Shown: positions 36,170-48,825 of the stretch, one piece after another | Numbering within the stretch: position 1 is the first letter of the stretch | Layout of the letters: each line of letters starts with the position of its first letter | Assembly: GCA_045837725.1 (NCBI GenBank) | Contig: JBEWZL010000095.1 | Coordinates: 62,001 to 126,000 of the forward strand | DNA length: 64,000 nucleotides | Direction of reading: 5' to 3' | Source: Vermamoeba vermiformis | Lineage: Eukaryota; Tubulinea; Echinamoebida | Notes under the pieces: model-generated | What the model was told of the DNA's origin: nothing | Database searches by the model: none | Seen by the model: only the letters and a program-made list of their open reading frames with translations | Position numbers and translations under genes: made by a program

Positions 36170-37172
36170 ATGTCTAAGCACGAGAAGGATGATCATCACT
36201 CCGACGAGGAGAAGGATAACTACAAGGTCCCCACCAAGGTTGGTTTGAAGGATATGGTCGGTTTGGACAAGGAAGACAAATCTTTGGAGAACTACAAGAA
36301 GCAACTTCTCGGTGCTGCCATGAGCGAGGTCTATGCTCGTAAGTAGCAAATTCCGCTTCGTTTTGTTTCTAGAAGACCCATCGAGCTTCCGCGACCATTG
36401 AATATTTTTTAAATTAATTTAACTCTAATAATACTCACGCCTTTTAATTACAGCTAAGGATGATCCTAGACGTGTGGTCATTATGGAAATGAGAGTTATC
36501 TTGGAAGAGAAGCCTGGACAGGATATTGTCTTCGCCAATCTGGATAACCCCGCTGTTCTTGCCAAGCTCAAGGATACTCCCTTCACTCTTAAGGAAGGAT
36601 GCAAATACAAAATTAAGCTCACTTTCCGCGTCCAACACGATATTGTTACCGGTCTTAAGTACGGCAACTACATTTACAAGATCGGCATTAGAGGTAAGAA
36701 ATTTGAGCAATTTGACATTCATTTTGCATGCCCAGTAATAGGATATTATTTTTACATTCAGAATAATTTTTTTAAATTGTTGGTAAAGAAGATTTTTTGT
36801 TCAATTTTAAAATCTGAATGCGAAATTTTCGTGGCTTATTTTTAGAAGCAGTTCAAAAATTAACTTATTTTTCGTAGTTGCCAAGGAAGAAACCATGATT
36901 GGTAGCTATCCTCCTCAAAAGACTCCTCACGAGGTCACCTTCCCCAGAATCGGTTGGGAGGAGTGCCCTTCTGGTACCATTCAACGTGGTGACTACAAGG
37001 CCAAGAGCAAGGTAAATAATCACGTTATATTATATTATTTTGGCCTATTTTTAGAGATTTTTGATTGTTCTAGCGCTCTAATCCGTTTTTCTTTTAGTTC
37101 ATTGACGACGACGGTCAAAACCATCTTGAATACGATTACTCCTTCAAGATCAAGAAGGATTGGGCCGAATAA
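36170..37172 (+). CDS. Rho GDP-dissociation inhibitor
   Basis: Four exons starting MSKHEKDDHHSDEEKDNYKV. The helical N-terminal arm (VGLKDMVGLDKEDKSLENYK) is followed by the immunoglobulin-like domain: VVIMEMRVILEEKPGQDI, FTLKEGCKYKIKLTFRVQHD, IVTGLKYGNYIYKIGIR, MIGSYPPQKTPHEVTFPR, and the end YSFKIKKDWAE. These are textbook RhoGDI motifs. It extracts prenylated Rho proteins from membranes and keeps them GDP-bound. Codon use is more regular (AAG, GGT, CTC) than in neighbours, as expected of a highly expressed gene. Together with the RhoGEF and RhoGAP it gives the three classic Rho regulators within 14 kb. Confidence 0.95.
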
Positions 37173-37341
37173 GTGCGTAGATGCTTAATCAATCCCTATT
37201 GTAAAACTCATTTATCACGCGTTGCAAACTCGCTTTGCACGTTCAATCTGTTATTATAATAAATAGTAAATTAAAAAGTAATAAGTACTATATGATGATA
37301 TGTTTGCTAATAACGCGCAAAAGTATACTTTATTTACAAGG

Positions 37342-39561
37342 TCAGTTCGTCTGAAGATAGAACAGCCAGGCGTTGCTGGTGCTGGTCTCAGTCGGGATGT
37401 TCACCGATGTCACGGTGTTGTTGTCGAATAGCAGCCATTCATTATCGCGCTTGCAATAGCTCACCAGACGGACTGGATCAGCCAACTTGATTGCAACGGC
37501 AAACAAACTGTACTCGTATTGACTGCGCGCGATCAGCGATTGTACGGAACATAGCAAAGGACTACTTACAACGAGACCGAGGGCGGAATGGTCACGGGCA
37601 CGTTCTTACTGTTGGTAATCAGCATCAATAACACGCGCGGACAGCGCATCATGATACGACGTCTGATTGCTTCTTGCTTGCCGCCGTCACATAGTACACT
37701 GCGGCACTCGACACTACGTGAGGCAAGTAAGAACTGTGACCCAAGAGCAAGTGACTTACCGTCGAGGCATGGGCTGCTCTTTGAAGTAGTTTGCTAAGCA
37801 CGATTCGATGTTGGCATCAATTTTCAAAATGTAGGGAAATCGTGTAATCTTGTCGCTTGCTACATTGCTGCAGTGCGTGCACGTGATATTGCTCTAGTTA
37901 CATATTAGCCTCTATACGAGCTGTTGTTATCAGGCATATCATACTTGAATCTCGGCGGCAAAGAGCCTCTTGAACGGAGACAGATTACTCAAGCTTTTCT
38001 TCTTGTAGTATTCTTCTTGTTCGCGTTCTGCTTGGCGCACAAACTCCTTCAGAAAATTCTGCGAATGTCATTAGATCAAAAGTTCATGTGTTTAAAGTCC
38101 TACCTTTGTGTTTGGTCCTGGCACCGTGAATCTATCAAGTGGTTAGTTCAAATGATCACAGACTGATGTGACTTACAATTCGACAGGGGTCTGGTCACTG
38201 CCTTCAAACAGTGCTCGAAACACTTTGGCGAGTGGTTTGCTCAAGGGCATCGCGTCATCTTCAAAGCGATTGGCCAGAAAATAATCGCGTATTTGTTCAA
38301 TCGAGTACAAGCACTGAATGACAGCATTGCCATAATAGGGAATGTTGGGATTGGCTGCGAGTCCTGTTCCTTTTTGAGCTGCAGTCGTCACTTCATTATC
38401 TTCGGGCTTATCATTGGCACTGAAGGCCACTACACTCGCATGCAATCGCTTCTGATACGTCTTTGGCAGAGAAGACCAAGCTTTGCTTTGCTCGTTGTAA
38501 ACATAACACCGGCGCTCCAAGAAGAACACGAGTGGGTCATGGAATTGCGTCCATGAGGTTATTTGCTTTGCTTGTGGATTCGGTACAGTGACGAGAATGT
38601 CATGCCACGTCACAGGTGTCTTTGTCAGTTGTCCTCCTATCGCCATGATTTTTTGTTTGCTCGTCAACACTGTCGTGGGATGCATGACACTCTCGTGTGC
38701 CACTCTGTAGCTCTCTTCAATCCACCGCTGATTTTTAATGTCTAAGCGTTCAATCGAGTCCAGAACTTTAGTGCTATCGAAATTGTCACCACCAATGACA
38801 TACGGCGTTTCTTAAATGGGTTAACAACGAGGTCTAAAGTATACTTGACTTACTATTGACAATAATGACCGAGGGGCTAGAACGCGCTTGATTCATCTTG
38901 GGCAGTTCTAGCCACGTGTTTGTGACTGGGTCGTACTTCTCTGCGCGGGGAGTGGCTCGTGTCTTGGTGACGTGATTGTACTCCAACAACACTTTGCCGC
39001 CAAACACGTATATCTCATTGTTCATCACCACTGCTGCAAAATCGAAGCGTTCTTTGTTCATTGGAGCCACACGCTCCCATTTGTCCGACGCGACATTGTA
39101 TCGCTCGACAGAATTGAGACATGTGATTTGATTGTCAATGCTTAGACCCGTTGCTTTGCCTCCAATAGCATAAAGATAGTTGCCACAGCGAATGAAGCCG
39201 TGGTTGGATCTAGCCTCGTGCATGGGCCTGACAGGTGTCCAAAATGACAGGTTTGGATCGAATCGTTCAACATGTGCTATCGAATCTTCATTTACTTCTC
39301 CACCCGACACAAATAAATAGCCTTTACTTCCCGGTAATTTGCCTTCTAACTCCTGTGATTTAAAATTAAAATCGAAAATTGCAATGGTAAAGATAAAAAA
39401 TCATCAATAAATTCGAGAGACTAACCACACTAAGTGTTATACTTAAGAGTATTATTCGGTACAATGCCGGTTTATTGAGACTTTTTTGTTACCTTGACTC
39501 GAGATCTGAGCTGCTCATTCTCAGCTGCTAATGCGCGAATTGTTTCCTCTTGAGAAGTCAT
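37342..39561 (-). CDS. Kelch-repeat protein fused to a catalytically dead USP domain
   Basis: About nine exons starting MTSQEETIRALAAENEQLRS (short coiled coil). Kelch blades follow: ARSNHGFIRCGNYLYAIGG, DKWERVAPMNKERFDFAAV, EIYVFGG, NTWLELPKMNQARSSPSVI, ETPYVIGGDN, and KIMAIGG. Then a USP fold begins (GLAANPNIPYYGNAVIQCL, FLANRFED), with a CTHC half-cluster, FPYILKIDANIESCLANYF, and the end CKRDNEWLLFDNNTVTSV. In active USPs the first box reads NTCYMNS and the last has GHY; here the Cys position is proline and the His region reads PVRLVSY. It is therefore a pseudo-deubiquitinase, possibly a ubiquitin-binding scaffold. Confidence 0.82.
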
Positions 39562-39814
39562 TAATCAACAAATACACTTTCAATACTATTCATTGATTTA
39601 AGATGTGTTGTGACTTGCAAAGTGTCACACGCTGAAGTGAAACACTGTCGGTTTCGTTTTATTTTCGTGTGAATCGACCAACCGTCGTGACATGAATACA
39701 AATTGCAATTACATGTCATATACTTCGACTTGACACTCGAGAAGTTCTGTAAATTGGACTCAGCGCCATACGTAGACTTTGACAGACGTCGTGCCATACT
39801 TAAGGAAGGATCAA

Positions 39815-40944
39815 TTATATGCTGCTGTGATCAATGCTCAAGTAATAGTGCTTCCACATGTTCTCAGCCACGTACTTCAACTTCCACTGCAGAGAACATT
39901 CGATCAACCGTCCCTTTTGGAAGTACCACACGTAGGTGTTGTTGCTGAACTGCATTGATGATACGAATTAAACACTGCAACAGAGCAATATACGCATTCA
40001 ATAGTACCTTTTCACCAGAGAGCTTGAGCAGTTCTCGGATGAGTTCTGCATCGTACACGAGCACAAATCTCAAGTGAGGTCTGTTCCATCGCTTCAAGTT
40101 GTTCAACAGCGGACCAATGCTCTGACATCAACTCAGTTAATGTGGTCCAAATGATAGGCTCGAGTAAATTACCTTGAGCGAGAAGTCAGAGCTGCTGGTC
40201 TGCGCGGTGGGCGGTGAAATTTGAAAGATGACAGTGAGGCCTGGGTCATGAATGCTCTTCCACACGTGTTCTGTCGTGTCTGGCTTTTGCACGGTCTATT
40301 ACAAGGGTTAATGGAGTGTATAATGAGCATGCAATCAGTTTGAACTTACAGCTAGTACATCACGCACTTCACGCAGATCATCGAGTTCAAAATCAATGTT
40401 CTTGTAGCCGATAAATATCAAATTGCTCTCCCATGCGCCGTGGTAATTCTTTTCAATGGACTCTTTGGTTGAATTGTCCTTATAATTTAAAAGGTGAGGC
40501 GAATTCAAACTCGATACGAAATTTAAATTTGTAGCTTACATCAGTCGATGACAAAATATAGTCTGTCAATAAGTAGAATTCGGATTCTATAAGCAATTCT
40601 CTTCGTTCAATCTCGTCCGTTGGTAAAATAATGCGACCGGATCGCAAGAAGTTCAATAATAGACGAAAGTGTTTGCCGTCTCTATCGATAAATATGGACC
40701 CGTCTTCTTGTTTTAAAAGAGGATACTTGTCATTGAGCAAGCCTGAAATTAAATATTAATTTTTGGATCCAGTTTTGAACACGGGGCAGAGTTTTATCAT
40801 TGGAAAATGCAAATAGATAGTGGATAATAAATACTAGTTTACGATTAAATTACCGGTGAAATATGTGTCGGGATACTTCTTCAAAGTGCTTTTGGTTGTC
40901 TTGAATTTATAGCCGCCGACATCCAAGGTCAATATATCATCCAT
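39815..40944 (-). CDS. KCTD-type BTB (T1) domain protein
   Basis: About six exons starting MDDILTLDVGGYKFKTTKST, then LLNDKYPLLKQEDGSIFID and FRLLLNFLRSGRIILP: the complete T1/BTB fold of KCTD proteins. The C-terminal part alternates strands and helices (NLIFIGYKNIDFELDDLREV, GLTVIFQISP, RFVLVYDAELI). A 40-nt intron near 39900-39940 joins QQQHLRV to WKLKYVAENMWKHYYLSI, ending DHSSI. KCTD proteins form pentameric Cullin-3 adaptors or G-protein regulators. The retained-intron reading ends a little earlier (VEVEVRG). Confidence 0.8.
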
Positions 40945-41065
40945 TAGTGTATTGGAGTACTTCTCGTGCGAATATACTAATTTGAAGAGAAGACAAATCT
41001 TTGATTCGGTCAATCTCGGTCAAAAATATTTTTCGCTGAATTTTAGATTCACCGCAAAGAGACAC

Positions 41066-42912
41066 TTAGTCCGATTTATTTTCTTGCGTACTAGTAGTAG
41101 TAACCTCCGTTGCACGTGGGATTGTACTATTCTTTGGCCTGCCCGTTGAGGCTTTGGGCTCTTTTAAAGTGATGTTATTCTTCTCAACGTAGTCGAAGAA
41201 GTACGGCAGCACATTGAAATTGAATTCTTCCACTGAGTGCGTCAATAAATAAGTTTTGGGTCTCAACAGCGTGCGCGCTATGCGTAAAAATCTCTTCTTG
41301 CTCCAATTGCCTTTAAGCCCCTTCCTGTTGTTCAAGCTAGTGTTAAATATGACACTTAGTATTATTATTGTGCTCGGTGCTTACATCTTTTCAATGGTCT
41401 TATTCGCTAATAGTTCCCAGTTGTTGTACATTTTCTTCGTTCTAGTTGAGTCCCAGTAAATGGTAAACTCCTGCAAAGATTTTCGTGTTTCATTGCTGCA
41501 TTTGAAGGGTCAATTAAAGCTCACGGTAGTGCAATGTAAATTATTTGTGCAATATTAATTACCTTAGCTCTCTATATGCGACATCAGAATGGATCTGCTC
41601 AGGAAGTGTGTCAGCAGTGTATCCCTTGGCCAATGGACTCTCTGCGTTGACTGTGAAGTACTTGCGCGGTATAATAGGACGCTTAGAGATAGGGTCTTCG
41701 TACAGCTGTGGATGTTCTCGCATTTCTTTCGCTCGCTCTTCGGGCAAAAAGAGATAGCTGATGAACAGATCCGGTGCTTTGTTAATGCTGGCTTGCACAA
41801 TGCGTGCTAGATCACGTGTCGGCGAGAGGTCTTCAGCGAAGTGTGCTTTGATGTAGGCAACAATCTTGTGCAGTGTCACTGGCGGCTGTGAGTGCGTGAT
41901 GGCGAGTTCAATCATTTGATTGTACGTCAGACCTGACTTCTTGTACGAGGTGCGCGATCTGTTTCACGCGTGAGCTACAGATTGACACGTGTCAAATGGC
42001 AACTCGCATGCACTTACCCTGACTTGCGTCGATGTCGTTCAATCAGCTCTTGCACGTACTGTTGGGCCATTTGAGGCTTGTTGTGTAGTTTGTAGAACTC
42101 GGACACTCGCTTGATGACGTCCTCGCTCGGTGTGCTGCCGTTGTGTTTGATGTACTCGGTCAACACTTTGATCACGCGCACTGCACGGCTGTACGTGTGC
42201 ACTGTAGTTGCGATTTTGATGGGCAGTTCGATCAGTGGCGAGGACTCGAGCTTGTGCTTTGAGAGCTTGGCTTTGATGTCCAGTGCCTAATTAGGTAATT
42301 ATTAGTGAATGTCTGCACGAGGGCATCGAGGCGTACTAGAGTGAGTCGATTGCCAGCGGGCGAGAGCACTTCAAACATCTTGTCGACCATCTCTTGTGTA
42401 GGCACCATTTTGAGTGAAATCAACTGATCGATGACTTGCTTCAAACGCGCCACTGTTTTCACACCTCTGAACACGTCGTGAATGATGGCTGTGGAGATTT
42501 CTGACTTGATTGAATCAGGCAGCCAGGACAGCTTATTATTATTGGTACTTTCATCCTTGCTTTCATCGCTGTAATAGTGGTGTGTTGTTCGCGTGAGGGC
42601 GAGTGGGCTGTGAATTAACTAATTAAATACATTGACGCGGACGAACTGCAAATTATTTTAAACGCTAAAATATGTCGAATATTTGAGTAATGATTTAGGT
42701 CGTAATATTAACTTTAATTGAGCTCCCCTAATAAATAGATCGACTTACTTGAGCAAAGTGTTCTTGTTTGCTAGTAATTTTGGCTGTCTGACATTATTTA
42801 CAATTTTTCCATTATTGTCTGCTCGTTGGTAAAGGTGAAACTGTTGTGACACCAAAGTGGTGCTAGATCTGGTTGCCAACGGTAACCTAAACGCATTAAA
42901 CAATCTAAACAT
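41066..42912 (-). CDS. Putative mitochondrial helical-repeat protein (PPR-like)
   Basis: About seven exons. The start (MFRLFNAFRLPLATRSSTTL...) is Arg/Ser/Leu-rich without acidic residues, a mitochondrial presequence. Helical pairs follow that resemble pentatricopeptide units: LKQVIDQLISLKMVPTQEMV, VRVIKVLTEYIKHNGSTPSE and LHKIVAYIKAHFAEDLSPTR. No catalytic domain is seen. The C-terminal section (FTIYWDSTRTKKMYNNWE, then KRFLRIARTLLRPKTYLL) is unrecognised. PPR proteins bind organellar RNA; that function is inferred. Divergent from NOP2. Confidence 0.6.
41983..41994. repeat. TGACACGTGTCA palindrome in an intron of the PPR-like gene
   Basis: An exact copy within a GTAAG...CAG intron whose splicing keeps the reading frame. 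Confidence 0.8.
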
Positions 42913-43058
42913 GGTGCAAATGTTTAGGCGTGTTGTTGGTTATCGGTAATGAGTTGAGAGAAAATTTGGTTGTTCGGTCGCAAAACAGTTTCGGTGGATC
43001 CAAAATTTTGTTCGATCTTACGGAGGTTCAGAAGCAACACAATAGCCTTAAAATCAAT
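42913..43058. promoter_or_regulatory. Divergent promoter region, PPR-like gene / NOP2
   Basis: 146 bp between opposed start codons; no specific element recognised. Confidence 0.4.
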
Positions 43059-43567
43059 ATGAGTTCATTCAAGAAGAAAGCAAATGTTAAGAAGCCTCAA
43101 GGTGCTGGCAAGATCCGCATGCAAGGTGCCAAGCCTAAAGCTCAACCGTCAAGGCAGATGCAGATCAAGCAAGCCATGATGGAGAGCGACAGCGAAGATC
43201 AATACAACAGCGATAATAACGAGCAATTTGATAACAATAATAATGGCAGTGAATCGTCGGAGGAGATGGGCGATGAGTTCGATCTGGATCAAATGGAGGA
43301 GGACTCCGCTGACGTAAATAATGGGTATGCATATTATATAAATTATACACATATTCATATAATTGATGCTAACAAATATGCAATTTTTAATTTCCTGCAT
43401 CACGATCAGGATTTAAATGTTAACTTCATTTTTATATTTGTATATTAATCTCTTCCTTCTTTTATTGTAAAATAATATACTACAATTATCTCGTTTAAAA
43501 TTTGGTGAAGTACGATCCAACAATTTTCTCTTGCAGATCGCGAAACAATCAACTCTTTGACGACGAT

Positions 43568-43599
<32 letters not shown>

Positions 43600-46010
43600 A
43601 ATTCTTAACAAAGCTAAGGGATTCACTGATGACAACGCTAACTGGTTGAAAGTCAAGGTAATTGTCGCGATCCGATCAGATCCAAAAAAAAAAAAATAAT
43701 AATTTATTTAATTAGGGACAAGGAGGAGACGACGATGAAGACGACGAAGGAGAAGACGACGATGAAGATAGTGATGATCAAAACTTCAAAGCTATGGTCC
43801 GCAAGTCCAAGCAGATCGAAGCTGAGAAGGCTCGCGAGGCTGAAGAAGCAGAGCTTGAACTGCAAGATGCAGCGAAACAGACCGCTAAATTTGAGTTCCC
43901 CGATGACGAGACTCTGCAGGCTGAGAGTACGTGATTGTTTGCTCGTGCTGACGATTGCTAATGATCTTTTTAACAGAGGACCAAGGCATTGACATGACTG
44001 TCGTGCGTGCTCGTATTGACGAAGTTGTGCGCATTTTGAACAACTTTGCCGAAGAGCGTGACGGCGTGCACTCGCGCAAGGAATACGTGCAGCTGTTGAA
44101 GAATGACTTGTCGTTCTACTTTGGCTACACCATGTTCTTGCTCGATCGATTCATTCAACTTTTCCCGCCCAGCGAGGTACGTGTCACATGTCACAGCTAC
44201 AGTGGCGCTGAACTAATGACTTGTGCAGCTGTTGGAGTTCTTGGAAGCCAACGAACAACCGCGTCCAGTGACCATTCGCACCAACACACTCAAGACGCGC
44301 AGAAAGGACTTGGCCCAAGCACTGATTGGTCGTGGTGCTGGTGTTGGTGCCATTGAGTGGAGTCAAGTTGGTGTTCAAGTGTTTGACAGCACCGTGCCTA
44401 TTGGTAAGTAGAACATACATTCGATACGCAGATGAGTGGTTGACACGTGTCAATTTGAAAGGTGCCACTCCTGAATACTTGGCCGGACACTACATGATTC
44501 AAAGTGCCAGTTCTTTCACACCTGTCATGGCCTTGGATCCTCAGCCCAACGAACGTATTTTGGATATGAGTGCTGCTCCTGGTGGCAAGACTACTCATAT
44601 TGGTATGTCAATCGAGCGACTAAAGTAATGTTTGACTGGTGGATCTAACTTATTCCTGCAGCTGCAATGATGAAGAACACGGGTATTTTGGTAGCAAATG
44701 ACTTGAACAAAGAGCGTTTGACTGGTCTCATCGCGAACGTGCACCGCATGGGTGTCAAGAACTGCATTGTTACCAACTATGACGGCCGTAGCTTCCCCAA
44801 GGTGATGGGTGGCTTTGATCGCATTTTGTTGGACGCACCTTGCACGGGTACTGGTATTATTGCTCGCGATCCCTCTATCAAGGTGCAAAAGTCTGAGAGT
44901 GACATTCGTGTCTGCTCGTACACTCAAAAGCACTTGTTGTTGGCTGCTATTGATTCAGTCGATGCTAACTCACAGACTGGTGGTGTTATTGTGTACAGTA
45001 CTTGCTCGATCACCGTTGAAGAGAACGAGGCTGTGGTCGATTATGTCTTGAAAAAGCGCAATGTCAAGTTAGTTGAGGCTGGTTTGCCCTTCGGTCGTCC
45101 TGGTAAGTGGAGTTACACTATATTAATTGCGCGTTGTTTGACACGTGTCATTAGGTGTCACAAAGTACTTGAGCAAGCGATTCCATCCCTCTGTCACTTT
45201 GACTCGTCGCTTCTACCCTCACGTGTACAATATGGACGGTTTCTACGTCGCCAAGTTCAAGAAGTTGAGCAATGAAATCCCTGCAGGAAAGGACGAGAAG
45301 GAAATTGACGAAAGTTTTGGTGTTGAGATTAAAGGTACGAGCAGTGTTAAAGTGATGTTCCCGTCTAACCATGCGATGTAGATAATGACGAGTATACCAA
45401 CATGAAGAAGGATACTTTGCAAAAGCCTCAAGAGACCAAGAAGCGAAAGAAGAGCGATGTAGCCAAGTCTAATGGTGTCACCAAGGCTAAAGCTACTGAG
45501 CAGATCGATCATATGGACGAAGATGAACACGAGTCTGAGCCACCAAAGAAGAAGGCCAAAGTAGCTAAAGCAGAGGCTATGGACGTTGAGCCCACTGAGT
45601 CAAAGCCCGTCAAAGAGAAGACACCTGTCAAAGAGACTGCTAGCAAGCCCGCCAAGATTGAGCAAGCAAAGACACCCGCCAAGGCCACTCCCTCCAAAGA
45701 AAAAGCTACTCCAGTCAAGGAAGCCGATGCCAAGCCAGCGAAGGAAGAGGTCAAGAAGACACCCGTGACCACACCGGCCAAGGCTACTCCCGCAAAAGAA
45801 AAGACACCCGTCAAGGAGACTGCGGAGAAAAAGACCCCTGCTAAAGAGAACGGTGAAAAGAAAACACCAGCCAAGACCCCTACTAAGGAAGCCGACAACA
45901 AACCAGCAGTGAAGACCCCTGCTAAGGACAACAAGACTCCAGTGAAACAAGACAAAACTCCTGCTAAGCCAGCCACACCGGCTTCAAATAAGAAGACGCC
46001 CAAGAAATAA
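43059..46010 (+). CDS. NOP2: Nucleolar rRNA cytosine-5 methyltransferase NOP2
   Basis: Nine or so exons starting [20 protein letters not shown]. An acidic N-terminal region with a run of about 13 aspartates (43560-43602) comes first, then the NOP2 core: [38 protein letters not shown] (SAM motif I), [13 protein letters not shown] (motif IV Cys), [19 protein letters not shown] (motif VI catalytic TC). [20 protein letters not shown] closes the domain. NOP2 methylates large-subunit rRNA and is needed for 60S assembly. The last exon adds a roughly 200-residue tail of Lys/Pro/Ala/Thr repeats built on TPAK/TPVKE, resembling a histone H1 tail. Confidence 0.95.
43560..43605 (+). repeat. GAY-triplet run encoding polyaspartate in NOP2
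   Basis: A run of GAC/GAT codons gives about 13 Asp residues in the N-terminal acidic region. Confidence 0.85.
44441..44452. repeat. TGACACGTGTCA palindrome in a NOP2 intron
   Basis: An exact copy about 8 nt before the acceptor. Confidence 0.85.
45139..45150. repeat. TGACACGTGTCA palindrome in another NOP2 intron
   Basis: An exact copy; the intron ends TTAG directly after it. Confidence 0.85.
45600..46005 (+). repeat. Imperfect Lys-Thr-Pro-Ala codon repeats in the NOP2 tail
   Basis: Units such as KTPAK, KTPVK and KATPAKEK recur more than ten times with varied spacing. Confidence 0.8.
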
Positions 46011-46150
46011 GTCTAGCCTGTTAATACTTGCGAAATAAATAATAATATCCTTGAGCTGATTGCATAGTTTCGCCCACGGTCAGTCAAAGCTAGTAAATCG
46101 AGATTTTACCGCGAAATATGTACAGCGATGAGTATTTACAAATATTACAA

Positions 46151-48716
46151 CTAGCGCTCATTGTCCGAGTCAACAATGTCGTCTTGGGCCAACACTTCTG
46201 CATTGCGCCGCATTTCATCTTTGAAATTATTTTTGATGTCTTTCACCCTCGTGGCGTGTGATGTGTGCGGTGATTGATGGCTGGACAACTCTTCGAGTGA
46301 GAATTCAAACTGATCGAGCAATGCGTTACGAGAAAAGCTTGTGTTGTAGGCTGAGTAATTTCCCATTATGTCAATGAACGACATTTGACCTAAAAGTGGA
46401 TTAATAATCGTAGAATAATTAAACCTGCACGTACTGGGCGTAAGTTTGAGTTTGTTCACCAAATGATTTCGCGGCAATTTCTTCGCCATAGGAATGTGCT
46501 CCATAATCAGTTGTTCATACGGTGCTTGAATAGCCGTGGTTGAGGTCGGTGTGAGTGACAAGTCTGAGGGCGCAAGAGGAAACAGAATTTGAACGAGTTT
46601 TTTGTTCTGTGAAGCTTGGTAGTGCAAGGGCAGAGGTTTGTACATGGACTTGAACACGTGCGTCTGAAGCGGATGTTGATTGTGATACATGAGACCGCGC
46701 GCAGCAATCAAGAGCGCATTTTGGTTGATTTGCTCGGTGATTTGTTCGTTCTGATAGCCCTCGTAGAACTGCATCAACTGATCGCCGTCACTCAGTGCCT
46801 GTGAGGCCCCAACAACGTCGTTAATGTCTGTGAAGAAGTGCAAGTAGTTCTCTTGCAAAAATCCCGCGAAGAGATTGCTCTCCACACTCATGCAGTCAAT
46901 CACGTGCTCGAGGTCCACGAGACTGGGTGGACGATAGGTTGGATCGTTATTGTTGTTCAACGCTGTGTTACTATTGGTTGAATTTTCATCGTTCACTGAA
47001 CTGGTCGTGCGATACTCGTCTAACAAATCATCACTCGAAGGATCCACTCGTCGCTTCTTAGTCACGTGTTCATCTTCAATCGTTGCATCCTCGCTCTTGG
47101 GCACATCACCTATCAACATATTTAGGTCAGGCTAATCTAAGCACACCATGTGTACGTACGTTTGTTGTAAAGAATTTTGCCGAGTGCGTGAAACAAACTC
47201 AAAGTCTGATCACGACCACTCACATTGCTCTCTTCTTCTCCGCCACTCTCGCGCTCAGCTAGCTTCCTCTTCTTGCCCTTCTTGCCTTTAGTGATGGCAG
47301 CCAAGGCGTGGTCAGGGCGATACTTTGATGAAAAGAATTGCAGGGAGTTGATGGCTGCACGAAGATCTCCTTGCGAATTGTCTGCAATGGACTTCAGTGT
47401 GTTCTTCGCGAGCATGTGGTCAATGTGCTCTTCGCGTGCTATTCGCTGCAGACATTTGACGATGTAACTCGGTGCTACTGGATTGAATCGCACCAATGAA
47501 ATCTCCCCATGAAATTCACCGCTCGTCAACAAATCACCAAAGAGTTGTGTGGCCGATACATTGCCGCCAATCGCTGTGTCGGTGATGGTCATGGCCAGAC
47601 ACGTCTTCACACGACTGCTGCGCTGATCACGCTGCAAATAGGTGCGTATTAAATTGCGGAAGTTCTCTTTGAGCTGATAGGTCTCCAATATCGGCCACTC
47701 CTCGACTGTCAACACCTTCAAGTCATTGCCGCTCTGTGTCTGATCGAGCACGTGATTGTACCGCTCGCGTGTGAGGAATGCATTGAGATCACTCAGACAG
47801 GTCTCAGCACCCGCAGCAGGCATGGCCCATCGTTCCAGTGCCACGGACATGTCGCGGCACAATGTCTCAATGGTGATGCTCTTCGCTGAGCCTGAAGGAC
47901 CGGTGATCACAAGGGCTTTGGGTCCGCGGCCTTGTTTTGCACTCTCAAACAATGCCCTCACTGCGCGCACCTTTGCCGCGTGTACTACGAGCTCATCACT
48001 GCTGCGCGGCGCGTGTTTAACAGACCACAACTCGTGCAGTACTGCGTGTGGGTTGACACTGGCCGTTGACTTTTTTTCACTCGACGTCAAATTTTTGACG
48101 CTGTACTTTGGCTTTGTATTGATCTCGTGTCGCTCTGCGTTGTTGTTGTTATATTCACTTTGTTCGTGGCTGTTCTGACGAGTTGTTGCGGGCTCTAAGC
48201 GATGTAAATGATTAGCAAGGAAGTTAAAGCAACCTCTGTCAAACCTTTAGGAGCGCGCTGTGGTGTGTCTTTAACGGATTTGTTGCTGTCATTGCTGCTG
48301 TTGAGCAGTTTGGGTGGCGTTTGAATTTGTTTGAGCTTGGAAATAATGGATGTCGTTGTGGTTCTGGGCGGTTTCGTTGGCTTTTCACTATTATTTTTAT
48401 TATCCAAAATTATTGGTTTTTCTTCTTTTTTTACTTTCGTAGGACTCGTGTGGGTTGGTCGAATTTTATTGCTATTTTTTGGAATTATTTCTGGTTCCAT
48501 CTCGATCGCGTCGTCCCACTGAACTGTGCTTGGCGTGATTTGAGGTAATTCATCTGCAGAACGTTTTTTTCTCTTGGAAATAAATTCAAATGGCTCGTCT
48601 TCTTCGTCATCGCTCGTCAGATCAATCACATCGCTTCCAGCTTTCCTTTTGACATTACTGGTGACAACACGATTGTTATCTCCCCGCTTGAATTTTGTAG
48701 CAGACGAAGTTAACAT
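46151..48716 (-). CDS. RAD17: RAD17 checkpoint clamp loader
   Basis: Four exons starting MLTSSATKFKRGDNN; the disordered N-terminus has DLTSDDEEDEPFEF and nuclear-type basic stretches (KRKKR). The AAA+ core reads LWSVKHAPRSSDELVVHAAK, Walker A GPSGSAKSITIETLC, an acidic Walker B-like VLTVEEWPIL, and SLFHALGKILYNKR, a strongly conserved RAD17 motif. The C-terminal collar part is less conserved. RAD17 replaces RFC1 and loads the 9-1-1 clamp at damaged DNA. Walker A has alanine for the last glycine, and Walker B is EEWP, as divergent as in other RAD17 proteins. Starts 110 bp from VPS36, back to back. Confidence 0.88.
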
Positions 48717-48825
48717 TAGTGGAATCGACGCACTCTTCTGTTGTGTTGTTGCATCTGCGCGAGTGAAATTAATTCTCGGAAACCGAAGCCAAAAATATGC
48801 GCGCAAAACAAACAGAACACAACGC
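48717..48825. promoter_or_regulatory. Divergent promoter region, RAD17 / VPS36
   Basis: Only about 110 bp separate the two start codons, so promoter elements must be shared or overlapping. Confidence 0.45.

Noticed and set aside
45509-46003. Minus-strand frame with GVxxLAGV repeats opposite the NOP2 tail
   Set aside because: It is the antisense reading of the Lys-Thr-Pro-Ala repeats.
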